DNA of 64,000 nt from Draconibacterium aestuarii (GTDB lineage Bacteria > Bacteroidota > Bacteroidia > Bacteroidales > Prolixibacteraceae): contig JAPOHD010000066.1 of NCBI GenBank assembly GCA_026671195.1, forward strand, positions 99,173 to 163,172, in the 5' to 3' direction. Positions 1 to 8,901 of this stretch are shown piece after piece. A program made the position numbers and the translations under genes. The notes beneath the pieces are model-generated. The model had not been told where the DNA came from, made no database searches, and worked only from the letters and a program-made list of their open reading frames with translations. Each line of letters begins with the position of its first letter. The stretch's first letter is position 1.

Positions 1-248
1 AAATCTTTTGAATGGAGGATTGGAAGACCCGGAACACAATTGAATGAAGATGAGGTCATATAAAAATCGTCGCCGGCACGAACCACGTCAGGATCGGAAT
101 AATCGGCGTGTATGATCGGATTTTTGTAGGAGCCATCTCCGTTATCGGCTACCCACACTTTTGAAATTTCATTTTGAGCATAAAGTACTGACGAATAAAG
201 TACAGTTGCCAGTAGCAGTAAAACTGATTTTGTAATTTTTAGGTTCAT
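1..248 (-). CDS. GH43 family glycosidase, N-terminal part only
   Basis: The gene starts at ATG 248 and runs off the left edge, so only 82 codons are visible. Reading the minus strand gives a signal peptide ending near LYAQ (about residue 25), then the start of a five-bladed propeller with NPIIHADYSDPDV and DDFYMTSSSFN. SDPDV carries the aspartate that acts as general base in family GH43, and the wording resembles the beta-xylosidase/arabinofuranosidase subfamilies (GH43_10 or GH43_12 type). The start overlaps the stop of the pectate lyase gene by four bases (ATGA), so the two are probably translationally coupled. In this locus it would remove arabinose or xylose side chains from pectin; the exact linkage cannot be told from the fragment. 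Confidence 0.85.
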   Translation of the reverse strand, partial: MNLKITKSVLLLLATVLYSSVLYAQNEISKVWVADNGDGSYKNPIIHADYSDPDVVRAGDDFYMTSSSFNCVPGLPILHSKD

Positions 249-1630
249 TTTTTAATCTTTTTGTTTACCAATGAATTAATAAACATTTCAAGGTTGGTAT
301 AACTGTTATTTAAAGTATAATCGTTGTTGTTTGCCTGATTCGGGTTTAAATTCATTCTTTTTTCCCATTTGTCGGGCATCCCGTCGCTGTCTGAATCAAG
401 TGGGGGAGTTGTAGATTTTAAGTTTGGCCATCCGCCAACATCCGTTTGCGAATCAATTATTCCATTTCCTCCTCCTTCAAATGAATGACCAAATGTTTCA
501 TTTTGTGTTTTTGCTTCTTTTACAATGCGTTTGTCAACCGCATCGCGTGAGAGGCTTGCACCTGCATATTTTAAAATATTTTTGCCGGCCGTTTTTGCAT
601 CGGAAGTTATTATTGCAGTGTGTTCCACCGGAGTGTTCAGCTTCGATTTGGAAATAATTGCTTCGTTTATTCCTTTTAACTGAACACCACCGTTCCAGTT
701 GTTTTCTGATATTTCAGGAAATCCTTCAACTGTATTTCCTGAAATGTAAAATTTACCTGCGCGAAGTGTATCTGTATTGTGAGCCGAACTGTAGAAACTT
801 TGCGTAAGTTCCAGAATTCTGTTTTGTTTGTCTTTTTTTGTTGCCGGGCCGGCTTTAAAATAGTTGTTTACTATGTTGTAGAAGCCTTCTTCGCCACCGT
901 AAATTGTATTGTACCCCCAGTTGTATATTAAGTTATTTCTGAAGTCGGTTTTTTCGGTTTCGGGATTGTTGGTATAACGCGAACCTTGTAAACGAGGATT
1001 GCGGCTGGTATGATCGGATAAAAGATTGTGATGGAAACTGGCGTTTAAACCACCCCAAATTCCACCAAAACCGTGTTCCCCTTTGTGGTGAGCCGATTTG
1101 TACAAGCTTTCGCTTATGATACACCATTGCAGAGTAAAGTCTTCGTTTTCATAAAACGAGGCGGTTTCATCAACCGACCAGCTAAAACTACAATGATCGA
1201 TAATAATATTTTTGTGATGGTTAACGGATATTGCATCCATTTCTTTGTTCATTTCATCACCGGGCCTTACTCTAATGAACCTGATAATTACATTGTCGGC
1301 ATCCACCCTTAATCCATAATTTTTTAAACAAATGCCATCTCCGGGTGCAGTTTGGCCGGCAATGGTTAAGTCGCCGTTTTTAATGTGAATTGCTTTTTGA
1401 AGTTCAATGGTTCCTGAAATTCTGAAGATAATAGTACGCGGTCCTTCTGCTTCAATTGCTTTACGAAAGCTGCCATTTCCTTTGTCGTTTAAATTATCGA
1501 CAAAAATAATTTTACCTCCACGTCCTCCGGAGGCAAATTTACCGCCACCTTCGGCTCCCGGAAATGCAACTTGCTGTGTAGATGATGTAAGGAGTGCAAA
1601 ATAGATAAGTACTAAAACCAAATATTTCAT
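245..1630 (-). CDS. Secreted pectate lyase, family PL1
   Basis: A 461-residue protein with a signal peptide (about residues 1-18) and a right-handed beta-helix of the PL1 pectate lyase type. It opens with AFPGAEGGG, a common start of Bacteroidota PL1 enzymes, and has IDHCSFSWS at about 144-152, which matches the calcium-site region of PL1. SRNPRLQGS at about 209-217 supplies the arginines expected near the catalytic site. The C terminus has DSDSDGMPDKWE, a thrombospondin type 3-like calcium motif often appended to these lyases. It should cleave polygalacturonate by beta-elimination outside the cytoplasm. It follows the DUF5123-like gene and overlaps the GH43 start by four bases, so it belongs to the susCD operon. 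Confidence 0.9.
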   Translation of the reverse strand: MKYLVLVLIYFALLTSSTQQVAFPGAEGGGKFASGGRGGKIIFVDNLNDKGNGSFRKAIEAEGPRTIIFRISGTIELQKAIHIKNGDLTIAGQTAPGDGICLKNYGLRVDADNVIIRFIRVRPGDEMNKEMDAISVNHHKNIIIDHCSFSWSVDETASFYENEDFTLQWCIISESLYKSAHHKGEHGFGGIWGGLNASFHHNLLSDHTSRNPRLQGSRYTNNPETEKTDFRNNLIYNWGYNTIYGGEEGFYNIVNNYFKAGPATKKDKQNRILELTQSFYSSAHNTDTLRAGKFYISGNTVEGFPEISENNWNGGVQLKGINEAIISKSKLNTPVEHTAIITSDAKTAGKNILKYAGASLSRDAVDKRIVKEAKTQNETFGHSFEGGGNGIIDSQTDVGGWPNLKSTTPPLDSDSDGMPDKWEKRMNLNPNQANNNDYTLNNSYTNLEMFINSLVNKKIKK

Positions 1631-1646
1631 TGAGAAACATTGAATA

Positions 1647-1680
1647 AACTCCAGGATGCCAAAATCAGCATCCCGGAGTT
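1647..1680 (-). other. Intercistronic hairpin between lipoprotein and lyase genes
   Basis: The sequence AACTCC-A-GGATGC (1647-1659) pairs with GCATCC-C-GGAGTT (1668-1680) around an 8-base loop, giving 12 base pairs with one mismatch. On the transcribed minus strand it is followed by TTTATTC rather than a long T run, so it is a weak terminator at best. Such a hairpin inside a PUL transcript could stabilise the upstream susC-susD-lipoprotein message or attenuate the enzymes. The base pairing is seen; the role is inferred. Confidence 0.7.
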
Positions 1681-1734
1681 GTATAACTAACTAAAACTAA
1701 CCTAACTAATACTAAACCATATTAATCGGAAATA

Positions 1735-3384
1735 TTATAAACCTATTCTCCAACGAGGGTCACCAGAGCTGCTTTTGCCCGGGAATCCCGTGTCAAGAAA
1801 ATCGAATACCGCATTGTAAGGATCAGTCCATAATTCGGCTGCTGTTCCTGTATAAGGAGCCGATGGTAATCCCGGAATTTGTTCTTTTCCTTCGGCATAA
1901 CCAAAGTCGCCTGTAGTGTAAGAATTTACAACATTCCAGTTGGTATTTTCCATACCATCGTAACCATCTACCAGGTAATCTGCTTCACCTGCCATATTCC
2001 AGCCATGACCCCAAATTGTATTGGTAATAGTAATACCATTTGCAACATCACTTTGTCCGCTTTCTCTCCAACGGAACATTTGTCTTCCTTTTTCAGGAGC
2101 TTCACTAATGGTACAGCCATCAATTGTAACCGAATTTGAATTATTTCGACTTACAAGGAAATACTGACATTTTGAGAAGGTTGAATTCTGAAGCAGAATA
2201 TCATTACACATCCAGGTGTTTTTATCCACTGATATTACACCATAACCATTAATACTATCTACACGGCAATCGTTGATAATGTATTTATCCAAAACTCCCT
2301 CTCCACCTTTCATTCGCACAATTCCACGTAGTGTGCGTATTACACACGATTCAAAGCTTAATTCGCCAAGAGTAGAAGTCTGGTCGATGTTAAACACATA
2401 TCGTCCTCCAAAACCTTCGCCTCCGTCTGGTGTTGTAAGTTTTATGTCTTTAAATGTAACATAACCCACATTGGCATCGGCAACGAGGTTAAAATTGCTC
2501 GACATATCAATTACTGGCAAAGCCTGTACAAAGCTGTAGCCGGCAACAAACGAAATGGATTTATCAAATGCATAACCACCTGCTTTGTAGGTTTTACCAC
2601 CTTCTAAAACAACTATGGTTCCATCAGCAACATCAGGAAGTACATCTGCAAGGTTTACAGTTGAATCGATCCCTGATAAATTAAGTACATTGTCACCTGA
2701 AACAAAGGCCTCACGCGTTTGATATTGTTCCCAGCCGCGCAACTGGTCGCCACTATAAATGGCAACCTGGTACGAAGTGCTTGGTTCTAAACCACTAATA
2801 ATTTTCAAGGTTGCCTCTATTTCTTCAGCTGTTAACTCGTATTCCTGAAGTGGGGTGGTCAAACGGTCGTCGTCGCCTGCAAATACTTTTACATGCGTAA
2901 TTGTTGCTCCTGCTTCGGTCCAGAAAACTTTTGCCTGGGTATCCAAAATGTCGAAATAGGTTGGTGCTCCCATATTCGAAGGATATTTCTCGGTACGAAT
3001 ACTTCCCAGTAACGAGGGCAAGCTATTGTATTCAGCATCGTCGGCATGTGCCGTTGCTTGAACCTGATAAATGGTAAACCACAGCAATTCTTCGCCAATT
3101 TTGCTCTCATCAATGATAACATAATTGGTATCTGTTTGAAAACTGTATTCAGTAGTTGTGAAAGAATCGCGACTCACTTCAATGGTGTAGGTTTCGGCTT
3201 CCTTCATTTTTCCCAGATGAACAATAATGGTATTGCCAACCGCTTCAAGATCTTCGTTCAGTACCGGTTGAAACAGACGTGTTCTCGGATAATTGCCTTC
3301 GTCTTCATTACAGGAAATAAATGCTATAAATCCTGTTATAAGCGCGATAGACAAGAGTTTTATTTTGTTGTATTTTATATTCAT
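1735..3384 (-). CDS. Surface lipoprotein with DUF4957/DUF5123-like beta-helix
   Basis: A 549-residue lipoprotein: the hydrophobic leader ends in FISC, a lipobox with the cysteine near residue 25. Residues about 30-225 look like two fibronectin type III-like beta domains (SYQVAIYSG repeats of the FnIII kind). The rest is rich in short beta repeats (NDCRVDSINGYGVIS, VTIDGCTIS) and ends GDPRWR, as in proteins annotated DUF4957/DUF5123. These are regularly found next to susD in pectin loci and are thought to be surface glycan-binding proteins that help SusD load substrate. No catalytic residues can be identified. It lies 30 bp downstream of susD in the same operon. Family assignment is by memory of the motif layout, and the binding role is inferred. 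Confidence 0.75.
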   Translation of the reverse strand: MNIKYNKIKLLSIALITGFIAFISCNEDEGNYPRTRLFQPVLNEDLEAVGNTIIVHLGKMKEAETYTIEVSRDSFTTTEYSFQTDTNYVIIDESKIGEELLWFTIYQVQATAHADDAEYNSLPSLLGSIRTEKYPSNMGAPTYFDILDTQAKVFWTEAGATITHVKVFAGDDDRLTTPLQEYELTAEEIEATLKIISGLEPSTSYQVAIYSGDQLRGWEQYQTREAFVSGDNVLNLSGIDSTVNLADVLPDVADGTIVVLEGGKTYKAGGYAFDKSISFVAGYSFVQALPVIDMSSNFNLVADANVGYVTFKDIKLTTPDGGEGFGGRYVFNIDQTSTLGELSFESCVIRTLRGIVRMKGGEGVLDKYIINDCRVDSINGYGVISVDKNTWMCNDILLQNSTFSKCQYFLVSRNNSNSVTIDGCTISEAPEKGRQMFRWRESGQSDVANGITITNTIWGHGWNMAGEADYLVDGYDGMENTNWNVVNSYTTGDFGYAEGKEQIPGLPSAPYTGTAAELWTDPYNAVFDFLDTGFPGKSSSGDPRWRIGL

Positions 3385-3414
3385 GATATAAAGTTTTACC
3401 GTTTTAAAGTTTGA

Positions 3415-5247
3415 TTAATAACCAAAATTGTATCCATCGTTTTTCAGTAAGCCTTTACTATTGTCGATACCAATTGTTGGAATTGGGAAAATGTAACGAA
3501 TTACTCCTTCGGGTACACCAATGTTCCCAGGATTAACGTAGTTGTCCCAGTCTCTGGTCATCCATTCTGCGTAACCATCAGTGGTTGTTTCACTAGACAT
3601 GCTTATTAACCACGATTCTCGCTCCCATGAATCATCAGGAGGAGCAATTAATTTTTCGTGTAGATTCAGAATTACTAAATTTCCGGTTTCGTCGAGTTTT
3701 GTATAAAGATAATCGGGTAGAGTACCTGTACCGGCAAGTGCCTCGTCAGCCATTTGTTTACATCCTTCAACGGTTTCGTTTATTTTTTCAGAGTAAAGGT
3801 TCCAGCGAATCAATTCATATTTACGAATCATTTCTCCACCAAATTCCCAGGCACGTTCGTCAACTATAGCATCAAAAAACGATTCTTTATTTGCCGATGC
3901 AGTGCTTACATACTGGTCAACTTTTGTATTCCAAACTGCTTCGTCGAAAGCACGCTGGCGAACACGTTTTAAAGCCGCTTGTGCTTCTGCAGTAGGCCCG
4001 TTAATTTCGTTTTCGGCTTCGGCAAACATTAGTATTACATCGGAGTATCGTAACATTGGCCAGTTAATTCCGGTACCTTTCGCGGTTGTTCTTCCCGGAG
4101 GTGTATCCAGAAAATGGCGACTCCATTTTCCTTGCGAAATATTCATACTACCCGAACTAACCAGTTCCTGAATAAAATCAGAGTTAATTGTGTATAAGCC
4201 ACAAGTTACCGGTAAACGTTTGTCTTCTGCGTCGAATGAGTACAAATAAGTTGGAGGCATAGCCATGTAGTTACTTCCCGAACCGTATTCGTGGTTTCCG
4301 CCATCAACGCGAATACCAATATTCCATGCTACATCTCCACGTCCAATGGCAAAAGGCACTTCAAATAGAATATCCTCGTTTACAGGCGAAATAAATTTAC
4401 ATTGATTCATAAAAATCTGTCTGAAATCTTCCGGCAGGTCACGGTCTTTGAGTGTCATTAATTTGTTAGAATAATCGCGGGCAATTTTGTAATAATCGAG
4501 GTAATCGCTTTCGCGTGCCATGCTTAATTCGGGAGTTAAATAGTAACCTCCACGCTGAAGAGCTAAACGGGCAATCATACCCAGAGTATATTCGCGGTTA
4601 ATTTGTTCAATTCCGTAACGAGTATCGTCGGCCCACTTCATTTTTTCTTCAATGTCAATCAGGTCTTGAATAACGGTACTTAAGATTACATTTCTGTCTT
4701 CTTTTGGCAGATTGAATTCAACGTCAACAGCAGGTGCCTGGGTTGAAAAAGGAACGTCGCCAAAATAGAAAATAAGCATGCTGTACCAATAGGCGCGCAT
4801 AGTATAAGCTTCACCTAATAAATGATACATTTCGTTTGATAAAGCTACGTCATTCGAATTTAAAGCTTCACTTGCGCTAATTCCTTCAATGGCAATATTG
4901 GCATCTCTGATAGCCTGGTAACCGATGTTCCAAACATAAGCAAGGTCACCATTGTTTTCCTGCGCATCCAGTCTCCAAATCTGGTAACGGGCTCCATCGC
5001 TCGATCCACCGGCATGTTCAATGTCGGTATTTCCGGTCATGTTATTCGAAAGTCGCGAACGGAATCCATCGTGACTGTAATGTACATACATTGCATTAAC
5101 TGCTTTTCGTGCATCATCAGCATTCGAAAAGATGTATTCTGAATCGAAAGTCGAAAGAGACTCCGGATCCAAAAAATCCTGGCAGGCGCTTGTGCTTAAA
5201 AAGACTGCCAAAGTATATAGGATATATTTAAATTTCATTTTTTTCAT
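3415..5247 (-). CDS. susD: SusD/RagB family nutrient-uptake lipoprotein
   Basis: A 610-residue outer-membrane lipoprotein with lipobox STSAC near residue 22, followed by QDFLDPESLSTFD, the typical start of SusD proteins. The body shows the SusD helical pattern (AYTMRAYWYSMLIFYFGDVPF, a TPR helix; LRYSDVILMFAEAENEING, the conserved late helix) and the usual C-terminal end with PIP near GYNFGY. SusD forms a lid over the SusC barrel and captures glycan pieces at the cell surface. The gene lies 17 bp downstream of susC. With a pectate lyase and GH43 downstream, the likely ligand is an oligogalacturonide or a decorated pectin fragment; this specificity is inferred from neighbours, not from residues. 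Confidence 0.95.
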   Translation of the reverse strand: MKKMKFKYILYTLAVFLSTSACQDFLDPESLSTFDSEYIFSNADDARKAVNAMYVHYSHDGFRSRLSNNMTGNTDIEHAGGSSDGARYQIWRLDAQENNGDLAYVWNIGYQAIRDANIAIEGISASEALNSNDVALSNEMYHLLGEAYTMRAYWYSMLIFYFGDVPFSTQAPAVDVEFNLPKEDRNVILSTVIQDLIDIEEKMKWADDTRYGIEQINREYTLGMIARLALQRGGYYLTPELSMARESDYLDYYKIARDYSNKLMTLKDRDLPEDFRQIFMNQCKFISPVNEDILFEVPFAIGRGDVAWNIGIRVDGGNHEYGSGSNYMAMPPTYLYSFDAEDKRLPVTCGLYTINSDFIQELVSSGSMNISQGKWSRHFLDTPPGRTTAKGTGINWPMLRYSDVILMFAEAENEINGPTAEAQAALKRVRQRAFDEAVWNTKVDQYVSTASANKESFFDAIVDERAWEFGGEMIRKYELIRWNLYSEKINETVEGCKQMADEALAGTGTLPDYLYTKLDETGNLVILNLHEKLIAPPDDSWERESWLISMSSETTTDGYAEWMTRDWDNYVNPGNIGVPEGVIRYIFPIPTIGIDNSKGLLKNDGYNFGY

Positions 5248-5264
5248 TTTGTAGTCGTTTTAAG

Positions 5265-8200
5265 TTAGAAAGTTACATTAACACCAAAAGTGAAGGAACG
5301 GCTACGTGGGTACGACGAATAATCGAGACCCGGAGTTAACGCGCCGTAGCTGCTGCTTCTTGAAGTACTTACTTCCGGATCGTATCCCGAATAGTTGGTA
5401 AATAACCACAGATTATATCCAGTTGCATATACACGAAAATCAGAAATACCTACTTTCGAAGTTAAGCTTAAAGGTAATGTGTATCCAACAGTTAAAGTAC
5501 TTAGACGCAGGAAGGAACCGTCTTCAATTGCCCAGTCGCTAACTACGGCTGTGGCTTGCCCAAACGAAGTATTACCACTCCAAATTGTTTTGTCTTTGTT
5601 TAATTCAGCTAACTGATTTAAATCGGTAATTACACCGCCTGCAGTTCCGGTTATTGTTCCGTCAACATCAATGTAAGTAAAACGTTTGTCTGAACTCATT
5701 GAACTCAACATATTTCCATAACGGGTTCTGTAAAGTTGGTTGTAATCAATTTTACCAGAGTTATATACATCGTTGCCAATTGACCAGTTGAAAAGAACAG
5801 ACGCATCGAAATTTTTATAGGTTGCATCGAAACTAAAACCTCCAATGGCATCAGGAAGTGCACTTCCAATAACTTTACGGTCAAGACTATTGATTTCGCC
5901 GTCGTTGTTCAAATCTTTTAGTTTCATGTAGCCCGGGCGAATATCGCTAACGCCAAGTGTATTTTTAGCATTTGGAACACCATCTTTTAATGTATAGGTT
6001 TCGGACACTTCATCGTAAGCCGTAAAATCGCTGGTTGTATACATTCCATCGTTTACATATCCGTAAATTAGACCGACGGTTTGTCCTACAGCAAGATAGT
6101 AATCATCACGGTCTTTTAAGTCGGTACTTGCCCAGTTCGACTGGAAGAATCGTTCGTCGGTACCATCGAGTTCATCAATATTTGCTTTATTTATACCGAA
6201 GTTGAAATTAGTTCTCAACGTAAAATCAGTAGCTGAAACCAATGTTGCATTCAGGTTCAACTCGAAACCTTTATTTGAAGTGCTACCAATGTTGTTCCAC
6301 TGTGTACTAAATCCTGAAATTGGAGAAATTGCTGAAGCCAATAGCAGGTCTTTGGTAGTGTTTTTATACAAATCAATGTTACCGCTAATTCTACCAGTAA
6401 ACATCGTAAAGTCCAATCCTAAGTTTCGGTTGATAGTAGTCTCCCAAACCAGATCCGGATTATATAAAGTTGATCCTTCCGGTGAATAATATGCATTTTC
6501 GGTGTTGGTGCCCATACCCGGACCTCTTGTAGTGCTTGCGTCGAATAGAAACTTGGTGGCATTCGACGAAATACGGTCGTTACCAGTTGTACCGTAACTA
6601 ACACGAAGTTTTAATTCGTCAATTTTATCGGCACTACTCATAAATGCTTCTTCGTTTATTTTCCAACCTAAAGCAACTGCAGGGAAAATACCCACCCTGT
6701 TTTCTTTCGAGAATTTGCTCGACATATCAGAACGTACAGTGGCTGTTACCAAATATTTTTCTCTGAACTGATAATTTGCTCTTCCAAAGAAAGACAACCT
6801 GTTTTGTTCCGTAGATTCTGATGTCCCATAAGAGTTTAACTCACCTAGCGCCATATTTGCAAACATTTCATCGGGTTGCATCGACTCTCTGAATTTGATT
6901 GATCTAACCGCACTCGATTTTCCTCCGTTTGAGTAAGTTTCATGTCCCAATAAAATATCCAGATTGTGTTCGCCAAGATCTTCGAATATATACTGAGCTG
7001 TATTTAACCAACGTAAGGAGTGGTTGTCGTAATTATTAATGGTACCCAGAGGTAAACTGCTACCTTCTTGTTGTGCGGTACTTGTTAACGGACCGTAATA
7101 CCTTAAACGTTCGTCGAAGGTCTGGCTATTTGAAATTGTCGTTTTTAAGGTCAGACTTTTCATCGGATTCCATGTCAATCCCCCCTGTAATACGTAGTTT
7201 TTTGTATTACGTTGTCTCCAGTCTTGTTCAGCCAGCTCCAACGGATTAATCATACTCAACAAAAATGACTGATAATCGTCGTCGCTGTTGATGCTGTTTA
7301 AGTCAATATCCAACTCGTCGGCAATACCATTTACCGGACGGGCAGTAATAATGTTTTTAACGCGTAATTGCGAACTTCCCGATGTTCCGGCTCCGTCAAC
7401 CTGAGTATCGGTAATTCTTGCCGAGGTTTCCAGTATCAACGATTTTGCAATTTCGTGGTTTAATTTAAAGTTAATGGCATTTCGTTTGTAACCATTCCCA
7501 ACCATGATGCCTTCGTCGTTATTACTTGATAAACTCAGACTAATTTTTGTTTTTGCAGTACCTCCGCTAACACTAATGTTATGCATTTGCGAAACAGTAG
7601 GATCGCCAAAAAGTTCTTCCTGCCAGTCATTTGGTCTTTTGTAATTATACAACTCAAGATCATCGTATTTACCGTAGTATTTTTCAAAGTTTTTTAAATC
7701 CGATTCTGAACGTAAAATGGCATATTCATACTGCATCATTACAAATTCATAAGGATCAAGAACATCGTATTTACGTTCTTGTGGCAATGTTTTTATTTGA
7801 ACAAAACCATTGTAACTTACCTTTGTTTTTCCTTCAGTAGGGCTTTTGGTTGTAATCAGTATTACTCCGTTTGCAGCTTGCGCACCATAAATAGCCGTAG
7901 CTGCAGCATCTTTTAAAACGTTAATGCTGGAAATGTCAGTAGGAGGGACGTCGCGGATACTGCTAACAATAAAACCATCAACCACATAAAGTGGTGAATT
8001 GTCTTGTGTAACAGAACCACCCCCACGAACACGGATAACTACCTCTGCATCGGGCGAACCATCAGTTGTAATGATGTTTACCCCGGCCAAACGACCTTTG
8101 ATTGCTTCTGCTGCGTTGGCAACCGGAATTTTTTTCAAAGTCTCGCTCGACATAGTAGCCATCGAACCCGTTAAATCGCGACGACGCGCAGTACCATATC

Positions 8201-8567
8201 CAACGGCAACTACTTCATCTAAGCCAATCGAAGCACTTTCGAGTTGAACATTAATTTCTGTTCTTCCATTTACTGGAATCTCTTGAGGAGTATATCCAAT
8301 AAAAGAATACGACAGAACTGCATCGGTACCCGAAACGTCGATTTGATAAGAACCGTCAATCTGGGTAATTGTACCTTTTGTGGTTCCTTTAATAATAACG
8401 TTAACTCCGGGAAGTTCTTCTCCGGATTTTTGGTCGATTACTTTACCTTTCACTGTCTGTGAATACGAAGTAAAGGCAAAAATAAACTGAGCCAAAACCA
8501 AAACAACTACGAATCGAAGTGCATTTCGCAGTCGTAGTTTTTGATTTTTTCTTTTTTTGTTTACCAT
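5265..8567 (-). CDS. susC: SusC/RagA family TonB-dependent glycan transporter
   Basis: A 1100-residue TonB-dependent outer-membrane protein. After the signal peptide (ending near FTSYSQ) comes a carboxypeptidase-D-like regulatory domain (about 37-115, KGKVIDQKSGEELPGVNV). Next are the TonB-box region with DEVVAVGYG, and a plug domain with AEAIKGRLAGVNI and PLYVVDGF. The remaining roughly 850 residues are the 22-strand barrel, ending in the aromatic-terminated FTFGVNVTF. It imports oligosaccharides into the periplasm using TonB energy and works with the SusD encoded next. It is the first gene of the glycan operon. A 334-bp non-coding region with direct repeats lies upstream and is the most likely regulatory region for the whole locus. 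Confidence 0.96.
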   Translation of the reverse strand: MVNKKRKNQKLRLRNALRFVVVLVLAQFIFAFTSYSQTVKGKVIDQKSGEELPGVNVIIKGTTKGTITQIDGSYQIDVSGTDAVLSYSFIGYTPQEIPVNGRTEINVQLESASIGLDEVVAVGYGTARRRDLTGSMATMSSETLKKIPVANAAEAIKGRLAGVNIITTDGSPDAEVVIRVRGGGSVTQDNSPLYVVDGFIVSSIRDVPPTDISSINVLKDAAATAIYGAQAANGVILITTKSPTEGKTKVSYNGFVQIKTLPQERKYDVLDPYEFVMMQYEYAILRSESDLKNFEKYYGKYDDLELYNYKRPNDWQEELFGDPTVSQMHNISVSGGTAKTKISLSLSSNNDEGIMVGNGYKRNAINFKLNHEIAKSLILETSARITDTQVDGAGTSGSSQLRVKNIITARPVNGIADELDIDLNSINSDDDYQSFLLSMINPLELAEQDWRQRNTKNYVLQGGLTWNPMKSLTLKTTISNSQTFDERLRYYGPLTSTAQQEGSSLPLGTINNYDNHSLRWLNTAQYIFEDLGEHNLDILLGHETYSNGGKSSAVRSIKFRESMQPDEMFANMALGELNSYGTSESTEQNRLSFFGRANYQFREKYLVTATVRSDMSSKFSKENRVGIFPAVALGWKINEEAFMSSADKIDELKLRVSYGTTGNDRISSNATKFLFDASTTRGPGMGTNTENAYYSPEGSTLYNPDLVWETTINRNLGLDFTMFTGRISGNIDLYKNTTKDLLLASAISPISGFSTQWNNIGSTSNKGFELNLNATLVSATDFTLRTNFNFGINKANIDELDGTDERFFQSNWASTDLKDRDDYYLAVGQTVGLIYGYVNDGMYTTSDFTAYDEVSETYTLKDGVPNAKNTLGVSDIRPGYMKLKDLNNDGEINSLDRKVIGSALPDAIGGFSFDATYKNFDASVLFNWSIGNDVYNSGKIDYNQLYRTRYGNMLSSMSSDKRFTYIDVDGTITGTAGGVITDLNQLAELNKDKTIWSGNTSFGQATAVVSDWAIEDGSFLRLSTLTVGYTLPLSLTSKVGISDFRVYATGYNLWLFTNYSGYDPEVSTSRSSSYGALTPGLDYSSYPRSRSFTFGVNVTF

Positions 8568-8901
8568 ACTTTTAGATTTAATTAAGAAAACATTATTGAT
8601 TTATGTTAGAATTAAATTTGTTTAAAAAGAAAACAAAGACAACCTCTTCACTACAAGTGAAAATATTGTTGTTTTACTTCATTCGTTTTTTGGTTTAAAA
8701 AATCTGAATGAAAATTACATAATATTGGATTCCTTTACTTTTAATTCTTCCCAAATGGTAGAGTCAGAATTCCCGATAGCGGGGAATATTTCCCAAAAAG
8801 CGGGCAAATGTGCTAGTGCTCAGAGAGGAAACAATAAATTTGTTACTGTAAGGTGTTGTAATCCAGTGAGGTGGTTGTGTTGGGGGTTAAATTGCAAAAA
8901 C
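8568..8901 (-). promoter_or_regulatory. PUL control region between the regulator gene and susC
   Basis: This 334-bp gap holds no credible gene. It contains a short hairpin (8647-8661, TTCACT/AGTGAA) about 80 bp before the susC start and a pair of direct repeats at 8770-8804. I found no clean TAnnTTTG element on the minus strand, so the promoter itself is not located. It is the only gap in the locus large enough to carry the inducible promoter. Confidence 0.6.
8770..8804. repeat. Candidate regulator operator: 20-bp-spaced direct repeat
   Basis: Two copies of TTCCC-(N3 or N4)-AGCGGG start at 8770 and 8790, so the TTCCC boxes are exactly 20 bp apart and lie on one face of the helix. Each copy is also a half-symmetrical CCC-N7-GGG. 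The pair lies about 200 bp upstream of susC. AraC-type output domains of hybrid two-component systems commonly bind tandem repeats with about two-turn spacing, so this is a reasonable binding site for the regulator encoded just upstream. The repeats are seen; the binding is inferred. Confidence 0.5.
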
